Under the pieces are notes generated by a model, which was given only the letters and a program-made list of their open reading frames with translations, had not been told where the DNA came from and searched no databases. Both the position numbers and the translations under genes were made by a program. A stretch of 64,000 bases of DNA. Source: Mesorhizobium loti (GTDB lineage: Bacteria; Pseudomonadota; Alphaproteobacteria; Rhizobiales; Rhizobiaceae). Each line of letters begins with the position of its first letter. The stretch's first letter is position 1. This document shows positions 36,876-44,925 of the stretch, piece by piece. The stretch lies in contig NZ_LPWA01000120.1 of assembly GCF_001510895.1 (NCBI RefSeq), positions 112,001-176,000 on the forward strand. Reading direction: 5' to 3'.

Positions 36876-38702
36876 CTATTTCTTGGCTCTCGTCGCGGCC
36901 GGTGGCGGTTCGATCGCCCCGGCGCGCAAGCGGGCCGGCTTGAGCGCCGATCCGCCGCTGTCCTTGACGATGGTAAGCGCGCGCGGGAAGAACTGGTTGT
37001 TGTGCAGGCCGCGCCCGATATTGAGGATCGCAGCGTCCGGCAATCTCGCCTGCAGCATGGCCAGCACGCGCCGCAACGTGGCGCCGTCGAACGTATCCAG
37101 CGCTTCGTCGATGATCACCCATTTCGGCTTCCTCAGCGCAAGCCGGGCAAAGGCGAGCAGCCGCTGCTCGTCGTCGGCCAGCTCATGCTCCCAGCGCGCC
37201 GAGCGGTCGAGTTGGGACGACAGGCGCTCCAGGCCGACTTCGTTCAGCACCGCTGAAATCTCGGCATCGTCTATCTTGGCGCCTTCGGCATGGTTGAGAG
37301 CGTCGCGCAGCGTGCCGAGCGGGAAATAGGGCGTGCGCGGCACGAAGAATGGCGTCTCCCCGGCCGGCATGCCGATGCGGCCGCGTCCCCATGGCCAGAG
37401 GCCGGCGATGGCACGGAAGAACAGCGTCTTGCCGGCGCGAGGATCGCCGGTGATCATGACGCGCTCACCGGCCTTTATCTCGACGTTCGCCTCGGCAAGC
37501 TTGGTGCAGCCGTCGGGCGACGCGACTTCGAGCTTGTCGAATGTCAGCCTGCCATTTGCGTTCTCGCCGAACTCGATGCGCTTTTCCTTGGCATGCAGGA
37601 TGTCCGTTTCGCCGAGCGCGATGCGGAAGTCGGCGACGCGCATCAGCGTTGCCCGCCAATCGGCGATGGCGCCGATATTGTTGATGAACCAGCGCAGCGA
37701 GGAATTCACCTGGTTGAAGGCGCCGACCGCCATCATCAATCCGCCGAAGCTGATGTCGCCAGCGAAATAGACAGGCGCCGCGACCAGGATCGGCGCCACC
37801 ACGGTGATCCAGCCATAGGCGTCTGTGACCCAGGACAGGTTGATCTGCGCGCCGTAGATGCGCCGCATGGCGCCAAGCACGCTGCCGAGGTCGACATCGA
37901 GCCGCCGACTGGCGTCGGCCTCGCCATGGGCCAGCGCGATGGCGTCGATGTTCTCGTTGATGCGGACCATGGAGGAGCGCAGCTCCGCCTCCCGCGTATA
38001 GCGATCGCTGTTGAAGCGGATCAGCGGCCGGCCAACCAGCCAGCTCAACCACGAGGCGATGCCGGCATAGAGGATCGCCGCCCAGACCATGTAGCCGGGT
38101 ATGGCCAGCGAATGGCCGCCGACATGGAAGACGAAGCCGGAAGAGAGCTCCCAAAGAACGCCGATGAAGGACACAAGAAGGATGAAGGATTGCAAGAGAC
38201 CCACGCTGAGATCGGTCGACAGATCCGACAAATGGCCGGCATCCTGCTGCATGCGCTGGTCGGGGTTGACGCCGATGGCTCCGGCGTGGGTGAGCCGGAA
38301 GGCGCGCGCCGGCCGCATCCATTCATCGATGAGGTCCAGCGTCAGCGCCTCGCGCAGCCTCAGCCGGATCATCTGGTTGAGCCACGTCTGGCCGACATTG
38401 AGCACCAGGAGGCTGCCGGCGATTACGGCAAAAACCATCAGCTGGTGCAGGAAACCCGGCAAGTCGCGCCGCGCCAGGGCATCGTAGAAAGGCTGGTTCC
38501 AGCGATTGAGCAGGACCTGCCCGACCGATGTCGCGATGATGACGCCGACAATGCCGATCGATACCCAGGAAAGCTGCCTGCGAACCGGCGACGTCTTCAG
38601 CGCCTGCCTGATTGTCGTCAGCTGGTCACGCAGGCTGCTGGCCTCGACCGCGACAGTCTGTTCGGCTTCGGGCTTGTGAACCGTTTGGTAGTCCATGTGC
38701 AA
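36876..38702 (-). CDS. YddA/SbmA-like ABC transporter (fused permease-ATPase)
   Basis: A 608-residue ABC protein with an N-terminal SbmA/BacA-like membrane domain (ABC_membrane_2, residues ~40-330, about six helices) and an ATPase domain. Walker A is GDPRAGKT (~residue 415), and the family block GLWPWGRGRIGMP follows. Walker B is KWVIIDEALDTF. The signature LSGGQ is replaced by LADDEQRL, and the switch His is not at its usual place (ILNIGRGLHNN). Related proteins export or import peptides, fatty acids or cobalamin; the substrate is unknown. The two sites deviate from textbook ABC proteins but the rest is normal. Confidence 0.87.
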   Translation of the reverse strand: MHMDYQTVHKPEAEQTVAVEASSLRDQLTTIRQALKTSPVRRQLSWVSIGIVGVIIATSVGQVLLNRWNQPFYDALARRDLPGFLHQLMVFAVIAGSLLVLNVGQTWLNQMIRLRLREALTLDLIDEWMRPARAFRLTHAGAIGVNPDQRMQQDAGHLSDLSTDLSVGLLQSFILLVSFIGVLWELSSGFVFHVGGHSLAIPGYMVWAAILYAGIASWLSWLVGRPLIRFNSDRYTREAELRSSMVRINENIDAIALAHGEADASRRLDVDLGSVLGAMRRIYGAQINLSWVTDAYGWITVVAPILVAAPVYFAGDISFGGLMMAVGAFNQVNSSLRWFINNIGAIADWRATLMRVADFRIALGETDILHAKEKRIEFGENANGRLTFDKLEVASPDGCTKLAEANVEIKAGERVMITGDPRAGKTLFFRAIAGLWPWGRGRIGMPAGETPFFVPRTPYFPLGTLRDALNHAEGAKIDDAEISAVLNEVGLERLSSQLDRSARWEHELADDEQRLLAFARLALRKPKWVIIDEALDTFDGATLRRVLAMLQARLPDAAILNIGRGLHNNQFFPRALTIVKDSGGSALKPARLRAGAIEPPPAATRAKK

Positions 38703-38803
38703 AATCCCTGCTTTCGGGAATGGTCATCGACGCCGATGCCGCGCCGTGTCCCCGTCCCTGAGATAGGGCGACGATTGCCGTGCGGCGCAAGGCCTGATCC
38801 CGA

Positions 38804-39586
38804 TCACGAACGCGTCACTTGCCCGGTCCGGGTCATTACATCGGCCGTCTTTCGCCCAAGCCGCGTCGCGCCCTGCGGCGAGAACACCGGCACGAAGACG
38901 CGTCGCGAAGCGCGCTGCGCGGCAGGCACGCCCTGGTATAGCCGCTTCTGCGCCTCGACGACGATGACGCCGGAAAAGATCGGCCAGAGCCGCCGGCCGG
39001 CACGCTCCAGCACGTTGTGGAACTGCATCATGAAGCGCCGCGGCGAAGGTGGGAAGAACAGCGCGTCGGACCATGCGGCGGGCGTGAAATTCGCCTCGCG
39101 CAGCAATTCGGTGAGCTGGCCGCGCGAAAACGGCCGGCCATTGCCGAAGGGCGTATGCTCGAAGCGCGCCCAGACGCCGCGCCGGTTGGGCACGACGATG
39201 ACGACTCTGCCCGCCGGCGACAGCACGCGCCAGATCTCGTTCAGCGTCTCGCGCGGATTTTCGACATGTTCGAGCGAGTGTACGAGCAGCATGCGGTCGA
39301 TGCAGGAATCGACCAGCGGTAGTTCCTCATCGAAGACCAGCGCCGTCGCCGTCGGTCCCGTCGCCGGCCAGACCACCGCCCCTTGAGTCGCCGGCATGAA
39401 GGCGAAGACGCGCTCGGCATCGGTGCCGAACCGCTCCAGCCAAGGCAGCGTGTAGCCGAGCCCAACCAGACGCTCGTTGGGAACGCTTGCCCATATCGAC
39501 GAGAGCGCCATGGTGATCGCGCGCTCGGCCAGGCGCCCAAGCGTGGTCGAATAGAAGGAACGGAGGTCGACGATGTCCGAATGCAT
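38804..39586 (-). CDS. SAM-dependent methyltransferase next to gloB
   Basis: A 260-residue class I methyltransferase-like protein. The start is MHSDIVDLRSFYSTTLGRLA at 39584-39586. The expected domain follows: VDSCIDRMLLVHSLEHVENPRETLNEIWRVLSPAGRVVIVVPNRRGVWARFEHT, with the acidic-Ser region in place of a canonical glycine-rich motif I, which is weak here. This protein is often encoded beside gloB in rhizobia, as here, divergent by ~200 bases. The substrate is unknown. Confidence 0.82.
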   Translation of the reverse strand: MHSDIVDLRSFYSTTLGRLAERAITMALSSIWASVPNERLVGLGYTLPWLERFGTDAERVFAFMPATQGAVVWPATGPTATALVFDEELPLVDSCIDRMLLVHSLEHVENPRETLNEIWRVLSPAGRVVIVVPNRRGVWARFEHTPFGNGRPFSRGQLTELLREANFTPAAWSDALFFPPSPRRFMMQFHNVLERAGRRLWPIFSGVIVVEAQKRLYQGVPAAQRASRRVFVPVFSPQGATRLGRKTADVMTRTGQVTRS

Positions 39587-39789
39587 GCGGGCGACGGTAG
39601 CCGTGATAAATGCCGAGTTCAACAAAGGCCGATGACATCGGCCGCCGGCCGCCCTATGTCTGCGGCGACTCCTGCATCGGCCCGAAATCGGTTTCGGTTT
39701 CGGAAAGCACGATGCAGCGGATACCAAATGTTAGAGCGCCCTTTTGTGCGTCCACCTGGACGCGCGGCGCTCCAGTGGAGAGCGACGGG

Positions 39790-40557
39790 ATGCCGGTGGA
39801 AATCGAACAGTTCATGTGCCGCACCGACAATTTCGGCGTGCTGGTGCACGACCCCGAAAGCGGGCAGACGGCAATCATCGATGCTCCGGAGGAAACCCCG
39901 ATCCTGGCCGCGATCAAGCGCACCGGCTGGACGCCGACGATGATCCTTACCACGCATCACCATGGCGACCATGTCGAGGCCAACCTGGCCCTGAAAGAGC
40001 GCTTCAAGCTCACCATCTTCGGGCCGGAAGCGGAAAAGGCGAAGATCCCCGGCATCGACGAGACGGTCCGGCAAGGCTCCGTCATCCGCCTCGGCGAGGA
40101 AAGGATCGACGTCATCGAGACGCCCGGCCACACCGCCGGTCATGTTTCCTACCATTTGCCGGCCTCGAAAGTGGCCTTCACCGCCGACACGCTGTTTGCG
40201 CTGGGCTGCGGCCGGCTGTTCGAATGCAAGCCGCCGGTGATGCACGACTCGCTGAAGAAGCTTGCCGCCCTTCCGGCCGAGACCGTCATCTACTGCGGCC
40301 ACGAATACACTTTGGCCAACGCGCGCTTCGCGCTGACCGTCGACCCCAGCAATTCGGCCTTGAAGGAGCGCGCCGCAAGGATCGAGGCGTTGCGCGCCGA
40401 TAACAAGCCGACCCTGCCGACGACGATCGGCGAGGAACTGTCGACCAACCCGTTCCTGCGCTGGCACGACCCGGCGATCCGCAGGCATCTTGGCATGGAA
40501 CGGGCGAGCGATGCCGAGGTGTTCGCCGAGATCCGCAAGCGCAAGGATCATTTCTGA
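39790..40557 (+). CDS. gloB: Hydroxyacylglutathione hydrolase (glyoxalase II)
   Basis: A 255-residue metallo-beta-lactamase-fold enzyme that hydrolyses S-lactoylglutathione to lactate in methylglyoxal detoxification. The start MPVEIEQFMCRTDNFGVL is at 39790. The metal motif TTHHHGDH (~residues 56-61 HHHGDH) and later GHTAGHVSYH, ADTLFALGCGRLFE and YCGHEYT are the GloB set, including both metal sites. The cytosolic gene is followed 11 bases on by the cupin gene. Confidence 0.92.
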   Translation: MPVEIEQFMCRTDNFGVLVHDPESGQTAIIDAPEETPILAAIKRTGWTPTMILTTHHHGDHVEANLALKERFKLTIFGPEAEKAKIPGIDETVRQGSVIRLGEERIDVIETPGHTAGHVSYHLPASKVAFTADTLFALGCGRLFECKPPVMHDSLKKLAALPAETVIYCGHEYTLANARFALTVDPSNSALKERAARIEALRADNKPTLPTTIGEELSTNPFLRWHDPAIRRHLGMERASDAEVFAEIRKRKDHF

Positions 40558-40568
40558 GCACTTTTCTC

Positions 40569-41000
40569 ATGACCAGCGCTGCCGAAATCATCGCCACACT
40601 CGACCTTAAGCCGCATCCCGAGGGCGGCTGGTATGCCGAGACTTTTCGCGACGGCTCGGGAGGCGCGCGCGGCCATTCGACCGCGATCTATTTCCTTTTG
40701 GAGGAAGGCCAGCTTTCGGCTTGGCATCGGGTGAAGGATGCCGCGGAAGTCTGGCACTTCTATGCCGGCGCGCCGCTGGCGCTCGCCATGCATGAGGAAG
40801 GCTCCGGCACCGTCATCGAACAGGTGCTGGGCGCAGCCCTTGCCGCCGGCGAGCGGCCGCAGACCGTCGTTCCCGCCGGCTGGTGGCAGTCGGCGCGCAG
40901 CCTCGGCGAATGGACGCTGGTCGGCTGCACGGTGGCGCCGGGCTTTGACTTCGCCGCCTTCGAGCTGGCCGACCTGGGCTGGCACCCGCAAACCGACTGA
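40569..41000 (+). CDS. DUF985 cupin protein
   Basis: A 143-residue single-domain cupin. The family N-terminus LKPHPEGGWYAETFRD and the core AWHRVKDAAEVWHFYAG are seen; FEL...LGWHP ends it. The His-rich set suggests metal binding, but the activity is not known. It starts 11 bases after gloB, so the genes are co-transcribed. The end overlaps on the other strand with the C-terminal extension of the YhhN-type gene. Confidence 0.85.
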   Translation: MTSAAEIIATLDLKPHPEGGWYAETFRDGSGGARGHSTAIYFLLEEGQLSAWHRVKDAAEVWHFYAGAPLALAMHEEGSGTVIEQVLGAALAAGERPQTVVPAGWWQSARSLGEWTLVGCTVAPGFDFAAFELADLGWHPQTD

Positions 41001-41668
41001 GCCAACAAGAACCCCAGGGTAATTGCCAACTGGGCGACATAGTAGAACCCCCAGACGGCGTAGCGCATCCAGACTCGATGCGGCGAGATCGCCGCAAGTA
41101 GGAAGCGCTCCGCCGCCAGCAGCCCGTCCGAGGCGATGAACAGCACGGCGCCGGCGATAACCCAGGGATAGCCCGTGGTGATCGCCGAGATACCCATGGC
41201 GAGGATCGCCGCGACATAGACTGCGATCGGGATACGCAGGGAGGGGCCGACGCGGCGCCACAACGCGGCGAGCATCACGATGACGAACGCCGCCAACGCC
41301 AAAGCGAGAGCGCCACGCCAGGATTCCGCCGTGAACAGCCCGATCCCGCCGCCTGCCTCAAGGAACAGGGCGACATAGGCGATATGCGCGGCAAGAAAGC
41401 TCGCCAGCCCACCGAGGAAGGCCTTTTCGCCGTCCTGCGAGAGGAACGCATCGCCGACGGCGCTGAGCGCCAACGCCGCGACGAGCAGCAGCGGACCGCC
41501 CTGCATGACGGCGAGCGCCGCCAGCAAGGCGACGGCCAGCGTCTTGGCGGCGGAGCGGGCGAGCCGCGGCGACAGCTCGAGGGCAAAGGCGTAGATCGCA
41601 GCGGCTGCGATCGAAAACAAAAGCGTCGCATTCGGGTTGGCGTCGATGCCGCCCGGAAACGGCATCAT
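40760..41668 (-). CDS. YhhN-family lysoplasmalogenase-like membrane protein, long C-terminus
   Basis: A 302-residue open frame. The first ~220 residues are a YhhN/TMEM86 membrane protein with about eight helices (LALSAVGDAFLSQDGEKAFLGGLASFLAAH is the conserved block with catalytic-type Asp residues), a lysoplasmalogenase-like hydrolase. Family members usually end near LAITLGFLLA; here ~80 unlike, Ser/Ala/Pro-rich residues continue antisense to the cupin gene, so the normal stop may be lost to an indel near 41000-41030. The ATG at 41666-41668 overlaps the TGA of the EamA gene upstream (ATGA), so the two are coupled. Confidence 0.8.
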   Translation of the reverse strand: MMPFPGGIDANPNATLLFSIAAAAIYAFALELSPRLARSAAKTLAVALLAALAVMQGGPLLLVAALALSAVGDAFLSQDGEKAFLGGLASFLAAHIAYVALFLEAGGGIGLFTAESWRGALALALAAFVIVMLAALWRRVGPSLRIPIAVYVAAILAMGISAITTGYPWVIAGAVLFIASDGLLAAERFLLAAISPHRVWMRYAVWGFYYVAQLAITLGFLLAQSVCGCQPRSASSKAAKSKPGATVQPTSVHSPRLRADCHQPAGTTVCGRSPAARAAPSTCSMTVPEPSSCMASASGAPA

Positions 41669-42552
41669 GCGCTTGCCCCGCCGGTCGCCGGCTTGCGCAG
41701 CAAGGGCGACCTGACCGCGAGTGCCGCTCCGCCGGTGATGAGCACGCAGGCCGCCAGGATGCGCAGCGACGGCTCCGCCACGCCGGCTGCGATCAGCACC
41801 AGCGTCGACAACAGCGGCGCGGCATAGCTTGCCGCCCCCAGCACCTGGATATTGCCGCGCTTGACGCCGATGTCCCAGGCATAGAAGGCGGCCCCCACCG
41901 GCATCAGGCCGAGCCCGACGACCGCCAGCCATTGGCCGGGGCCGTCAGGCAGCACGGTTTTTTCGAGCAGCAGATGGCAGAGAAGCGAAAGCACCGAGGT
42001 CGCCGCGCAGAACCACGTGACGATCGAGGTCGGCACCGACGGAAAGCGCCGCGACAGGAGCGAATAGGACGACCACAGAAGCGCGCAGACGCCGGCCATC
42101 GCATAGCCGAAGGCATAGCGCGCATCGAAAGCGAGCCCGCCGCCCTTGGTGACGATGAGGAAAGTGCCGGCGAGCCCGAGCAGCGCGCCGACGACATGGT
42201 TCCACGCCAGCCGCTCGCCCGGCATCAGCGCCGAGCCGAGCACGATCAAGAGCGGCCACAGATAGGCGATCAGGCTCGCCTCGACCGCCGGCGCGTTGCG
42301 CAGTGCGGTGAAGTAGAAAAAGTGGTAGCCGAACAGGCCGGCAATGCCGATCAGCCAGACCTGCGGCGGTACCTTCCGGCTCTTGTCCGGAGCCGGCATC
42401 GCCAGCCTGGCGGCTAGCCCGACGCAGGTGCCTATGGCGAAGGTGATGGCCGACAGCAGGAACGGCGGCACCTGCCCGGAGGCGTCGGTGAGCAGTGCAA
42501 GCAGCGCCCACATGGCGACCGCCGAGAAGCCGATCAGTGTTGCGCGCCCCAT
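41665..42552 (-). CDS. EamA-family transporter (aromatic amino-acid exporter-like)
   Basis: A 295-residue DMT exporter with about ten helices as two EamA repeats (GYHFFYFTALRNAPAVEASLIAYLWPLLIV ends repeat 1; GNIQVLGAASYAAPLLSTLVLI is in repeat 2). The sequence resembles YddG-type exporters (LIGFSAVAMWALLALL). The substrate is uncertain: aromatic amino acids or similar. The stop overlaps the start of the YhhN-type gene by 4 bases. A tandem palindromic repeat lies just upstream at 42585-42701. Confidence 0.86.
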   Translation of the reverse strand: MGRATLIGFSAVAMWALLALLTDASGQVPPFLLSAITFAIGTCVGLAARLAMPAPDKSRKVPPQVWLIGIAGLFGYHFFYFTALRNAPAVEASLIAYLWPLLIVLGSALMPGERLAWNHVVGALLGLAGTFLIVTKGGGLAFDARYAFGYAMAGVCALLWSSYSLLSRRFPSVPTSIVTWFCAATSVLSLLCHLLLEKTVLPDGPGQWLAVVGLGLMPVGAAFYAWDIGVKRGNIQVLGAASYAAPLLSTLVLIAAGVAEPSLRILAACVLITGGAALAVRSPLLRKPATGGASA

Positions 42553-42584
42553 ACCTGTCCCCGGCGGCGCGCCGCGGCGCCTCT

Positions 42585-42701
42585 AAAGCAATTCCAGGAA
42601 AAGTGTGTAACGTTTTTCCGTCCGGAATTGCGCAAAAAATAGTCAAAGCAATTCCAGGAAAAGTGCCTGGCGGTCTTCCCGCCGGAATTGCGGAAAAAAT
42701 A
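42585..42701. repeat. Tandem pair of AATTCC palindromes
   Basis: Two copies of the GCAATTCC...GGAATTGC palindrome, with a period of exactly 60 bases (copy 1 ~42585-42640, copy 2 ~42645-42701), separated by TAGTC. Each has AGGAAAAGTG and then a CGG/CCG core. Copy cores differ, so the duplication is not recent. It lies between the start of the EamA gene and the stop of the DUF3108 gene. Same family as at 16061 and 60877. Confidence 0.85.
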
Positions 42702-42703
42702 AA

Positions 42704-43495
42704 TCACTCGACTGCTTCGAACCGTCTCGCGCTTATGGTGAGCGGACCGATCTGGGTCCCGACCGTGGCGCGGATCGGCGCATATACGCCGGATTGGCCG
42801 ACGGGCGCAAATGTCACCATCATGCGGCTCTTGTTCTTGAGGAACTCCAGCGCCTTGCGGCCCTTGCGATAGCCCGCGACCGGCTCGAAGCCCATCTTGC
42901 AGGTGACGGTATCGCCCTTGTAGCCGGGCACCGAGATCGAGCCTTTCGAGGCATAGGTCAGCGACAGGTTGGCGCGCATCTCGCCATCATAGAACTTGAC
43001 GGTCCGCCCGCAGACCTTATCCAGGCTGTCGGCGTGGATGACGGTCGCCGCCATCGGATCGAGCACCGCCCTCAGGTCGCCGTCGCCGACCGGCACCCAG
43101 CTCTTGGGATCGCGCTTGCCGGGTTCCGGAACGACCTTGGTCGAGGCGACACCGCCATTGGTGAAGCGTATGTCGACCACCGAGGCCTTCTTGCCGGAGG
43201 TGTAGTCCGCTCGGAAGGCCTGCGGCCGCATCTGCTGGCCCGAAATCGTGCCTTTCGACGAGATCGTGCCCTTCGTGTCGTCGAACAGCTTGGCAATGCC
43301 GGCGGCGGAGACAGTGCCGTTGATGGCATAGGTATCGCCGTCGTAACGGCTCGAAAACGTCGCCCTTGCGACCGAAAGGCCAAGGAACGACACCGTGTAT
43401 TCACCCTTGAAGGACTGCGGCGAGGTTGCGGCAAAACCCGTTGTCGGCAGGGCGACGGCGAGCAGGGTGGCAAGGGCATGGGATGGTCGAAGCAT
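42704..43495 (-). CDS. DUF3108 periplasmic protein
   Basis: A 263-residue exported protein. The start MLRPSHALATLLAVALPTTGFAA at 43493-43495 gives a signal peptide cleaved near residue 23. The mature part has TFSSRYDGDTYAINGTVSAAGIAKLFDD, RAVLDPMAATV and CGRTVKFYDGEMRANLSLTY, the usual DUF3108 blocks; it is a beta-barrel-like envelope protein without known activity. Two Cys (CGRTV and VTCKMGF) could form a bridge. The stop lies just after the tandem palindrome. Confidence 0.83.
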   Translation of the reverse strand: MLRPSHALATLLAVALPTTGFAATSPQSFKGEYTVSFLGLSVARATFSSRYDGDTYAINGTVSAAGIAKLFDDTKGTISSKGTISGQQMRPQAFRADYTSGKKASVVDIRFTNGGVASTKVVPEPGKRDPKSWVPVGDGDLRAVLDPMAATVIHADSLDKVCGRTVKFYDGEMRANLSLTYASKGSISVPGYKGDTVTCKMGFEPVAGYRKGRKALEFLKNKSRMMVTFAPVGQSGVYAPIRATVGTQIGPLTISARRFEAVE

Positions 43496-43627
43496 GGCGG
43501 GCGGCGAGTCCTTGATACTGGCCGGAAACGCATCGGTTCCAGCCTGGCAATCCCTTCGCGAAGGGCTTATAGGGCGAAATCCGGCCTTTATATGGAGTGC
43601 GCGCCATCGTTGGCCACGTGCCGGAGC

Positions 43628-43656
43628 TTGACGTAGTGGCGAAATGCAACTATGGA
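43628..43656 (+). promoter_or_regulatory. Sigma-70-like promoter for rpmB
   Basis: TTGACG (43628-43633), a 17-base spacer and TATGGA (43651-43656), 95 bases before the rpmB start and pointing at it. The -35 box matches the consensus in five of six bases; the spacing is ideal. No other strong site is seen in the 255-base gap between the DUF3108 and rpmB genes. Confidence 0.5.
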
Positions 43657-43750
43657 ACGCCAACTTTTCCAAAGGCCGCCTGACCGAGACCGCGCGCCGC
43701 CTGGCGCGGGCAGAATGGTTTGGCAGGTTTAGAACTGAAGGTTAGACAAG

Positions 43751-44047
43751 ATGTCCCGTACCTGCGAGCTCACTGCCAAGGCAGTCCAGACCGGCAACAA
43801 TGTGAGCCATGCCAACAACAAGACCAAGCGCCGCTTCCTGCCGAACCTGGTCAATGTGACGCTGATTTCCGAAGTGCTGAACCAGAACGTGCGCCTGCGC
43901 ATTTCGGCCAACGCGCTGCGTTCGGTCGAGCATCGCGGCGGCCTCGACGCCTTCCTGGCCAAGGCCGACGCCAAGGACCTGTCGCAGCGCGCGCGCCTGC
44001 TCAAGAAGCAGATCGCCAAGAAGCTCGCCGAGCAGCCGGCCGCCTAA
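43751..44047 (+). CDS. rpmB: Ribosomal protein L28
   Basis: 50S subunit protein L28, 98 residues, essential for ribosome assembly. It begins [32 protein letters not shown], the strongly conserved L28 segment. The alphaproteobacterial form has a longer C-terminus (KKLAEQPAA) as here. It is transcribed from its own promoter and followed by an inverted repeat and the YhhQ-type gene. Confidence 0.97.
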   Translation: MSRTCELTAKAVQTGNNVSHANNKTKRRFLPNLVNVTLISEVLNQNVRLRISANALRSVEHRGGLDAFLAKADAKDLSQRARLLKKQIAKKLAEQPAA

Positions 44048-44081
44048 GACCGCTTTCAGGCGGGGACGAACCGCCTTCCAA

Positions 44082-44112
44082 GGAATGTCGTGCGGATTCG
44101 GCATGACATTCC
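44082..44112. repeat. Inverted repeat between rpmB and the YhhQ-type gene
   Basis: GGAATGTC (44082-44089) and GACATTCC (44105-44112), perfect 8-base arms with a G/C-rich loop that can extend the stem (TGC...GCA). No U-tract follows, so it is not a standard terminator; it may be a palindromic repeat or a stabiliser of the rpmB 3' end. It ends at the very first base of the candidate preQ1 riboswitch. Confidence 0.6.
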
Positions 44113-44145
44113 GCTGGTTCCATTACCCAGGATAAAAAAATGAAC
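44113..44145 (+). promoter_or_regulatory. Candidate preQ1-I riboswitch over the YhhQ start
   Basis: CTGG (44114-44117) pairs with CCAG (44127-44130) around TTCCATTAC; this is followed by GATAAAAAAATGAA. The order GG-TTC...CC-stem-ATAAAAAA matches the preQ1-I (type 1) layout, and the loop CATT can pair with AATG (44139-44142), which contains the start codon. The AGGA ribosome-binding site lies partly in the stem. Ligand binding would then hide the start codon. Pairing is by eye; the class match is a guess with no alignment. Confidence 0.4.
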
Positions 44146-44817
44146 TTCCTCACACGATACCTGCCCTTCGTGGCCGCCATGGCGCTTGTCGTCGTGGCGT
44201 CGAACATCCTCGTCCAGTTCCCGATGCAGGGTCAGATCGGCGGCCTGTCGCTGGCCGACCTGCTCACCTGGGGCGCCTTCACCTATCCCTTCTCCTTCCT
44301 GGTCACCGACCTTGCCAACCGCCGTTACGGCCCGGCCGTGGCACGCAAGGTGGTGTTCGTCGGCTTCATGACGGCGGTGATCTGCTCGATCCTCGTTCCG
44401 CCCTTCCTGTTCCGCCACGGCCTGATCGAATTCGAGACCGCCGCCGACCGGCTGGTGCGCATCGCGGCTGCTTCCGGCGCCGCCTTCCTCACCGCGCAAC
44501 TGCTTGACGTGACCGTGTTCAACCGGCTGCGCCGGCAAAGCTGGTGGCGCGCGCCGATCGTCGGCACGCTGGTCGGCTCCATCTTCGACACGGTCGTGTT
44601 CTTCGGCGTCGCCTTCTCCGCCGCCTTCGCCTTTGCCGGACCGAACGACAGCTTCGCGCTGGAGACGGCGCCGCTGATGGGCGTGCTGCCTGTCGAGACG
44701 ATGCGCTGGGTGTCCTGGGCGTTGGGCGATCTCTCGGTCAAGCTGATCATCGCGGTGGTGGCACTGATCCCGTACCGGCTGCTTGCCGTCCGCTGGAGCC
44801 AGCCAGCGATCGCTTGA
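44140..44817 (+). CDS. Queuosine-precursor transporter (YhhQ/VUT family)
   Basis: A 225-residue inner-membrane protein of the VUT/YhhQ family (COG1738), which takes up the queuosine precursors preQ0/preQ1. About six helices are seen; the block LSLADLLTWGAFTYPFSFLVTDLANRRYG is the family signature and WWRAPIVGTLVGSIFDTVVFFGVAFSAAFAF follows. The candidate preQ1-I riboswitch at its start supports this reading. It is the next gene after rpmB on the same strand, 92 bases on. Confidence 0.88.
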   Translation: MNFLTRYLPFVAAMALVVVASNILVQFPMQGQIGGLSLADLLTWGAFTYPFSFLVTDLANRRYGPAVARKVVFVGFMTAVICSILVPPFLFRHGLIEFETAADRLVRIAAASGAAFLTAQLLDVTVFNRLRRQSWWRAPIVGTLVGSIFDTVVFFGVAFSAAFAFAGPNDSFALETAPLMGVLPVETMRWVSWALGDLSVKLIIAVVALIPYRLLAVRWSQPAIA

Positions 44818-44925
44818 CGATCCCGGGATCGATGGCGATCCCGGTTATCCGCCTTCATCGGCTTTACGCTTTGTTACGGCCATTGGTGCAGGATCGCGAA
44901 AACGATCCAGGACCTCGCCATCAGC

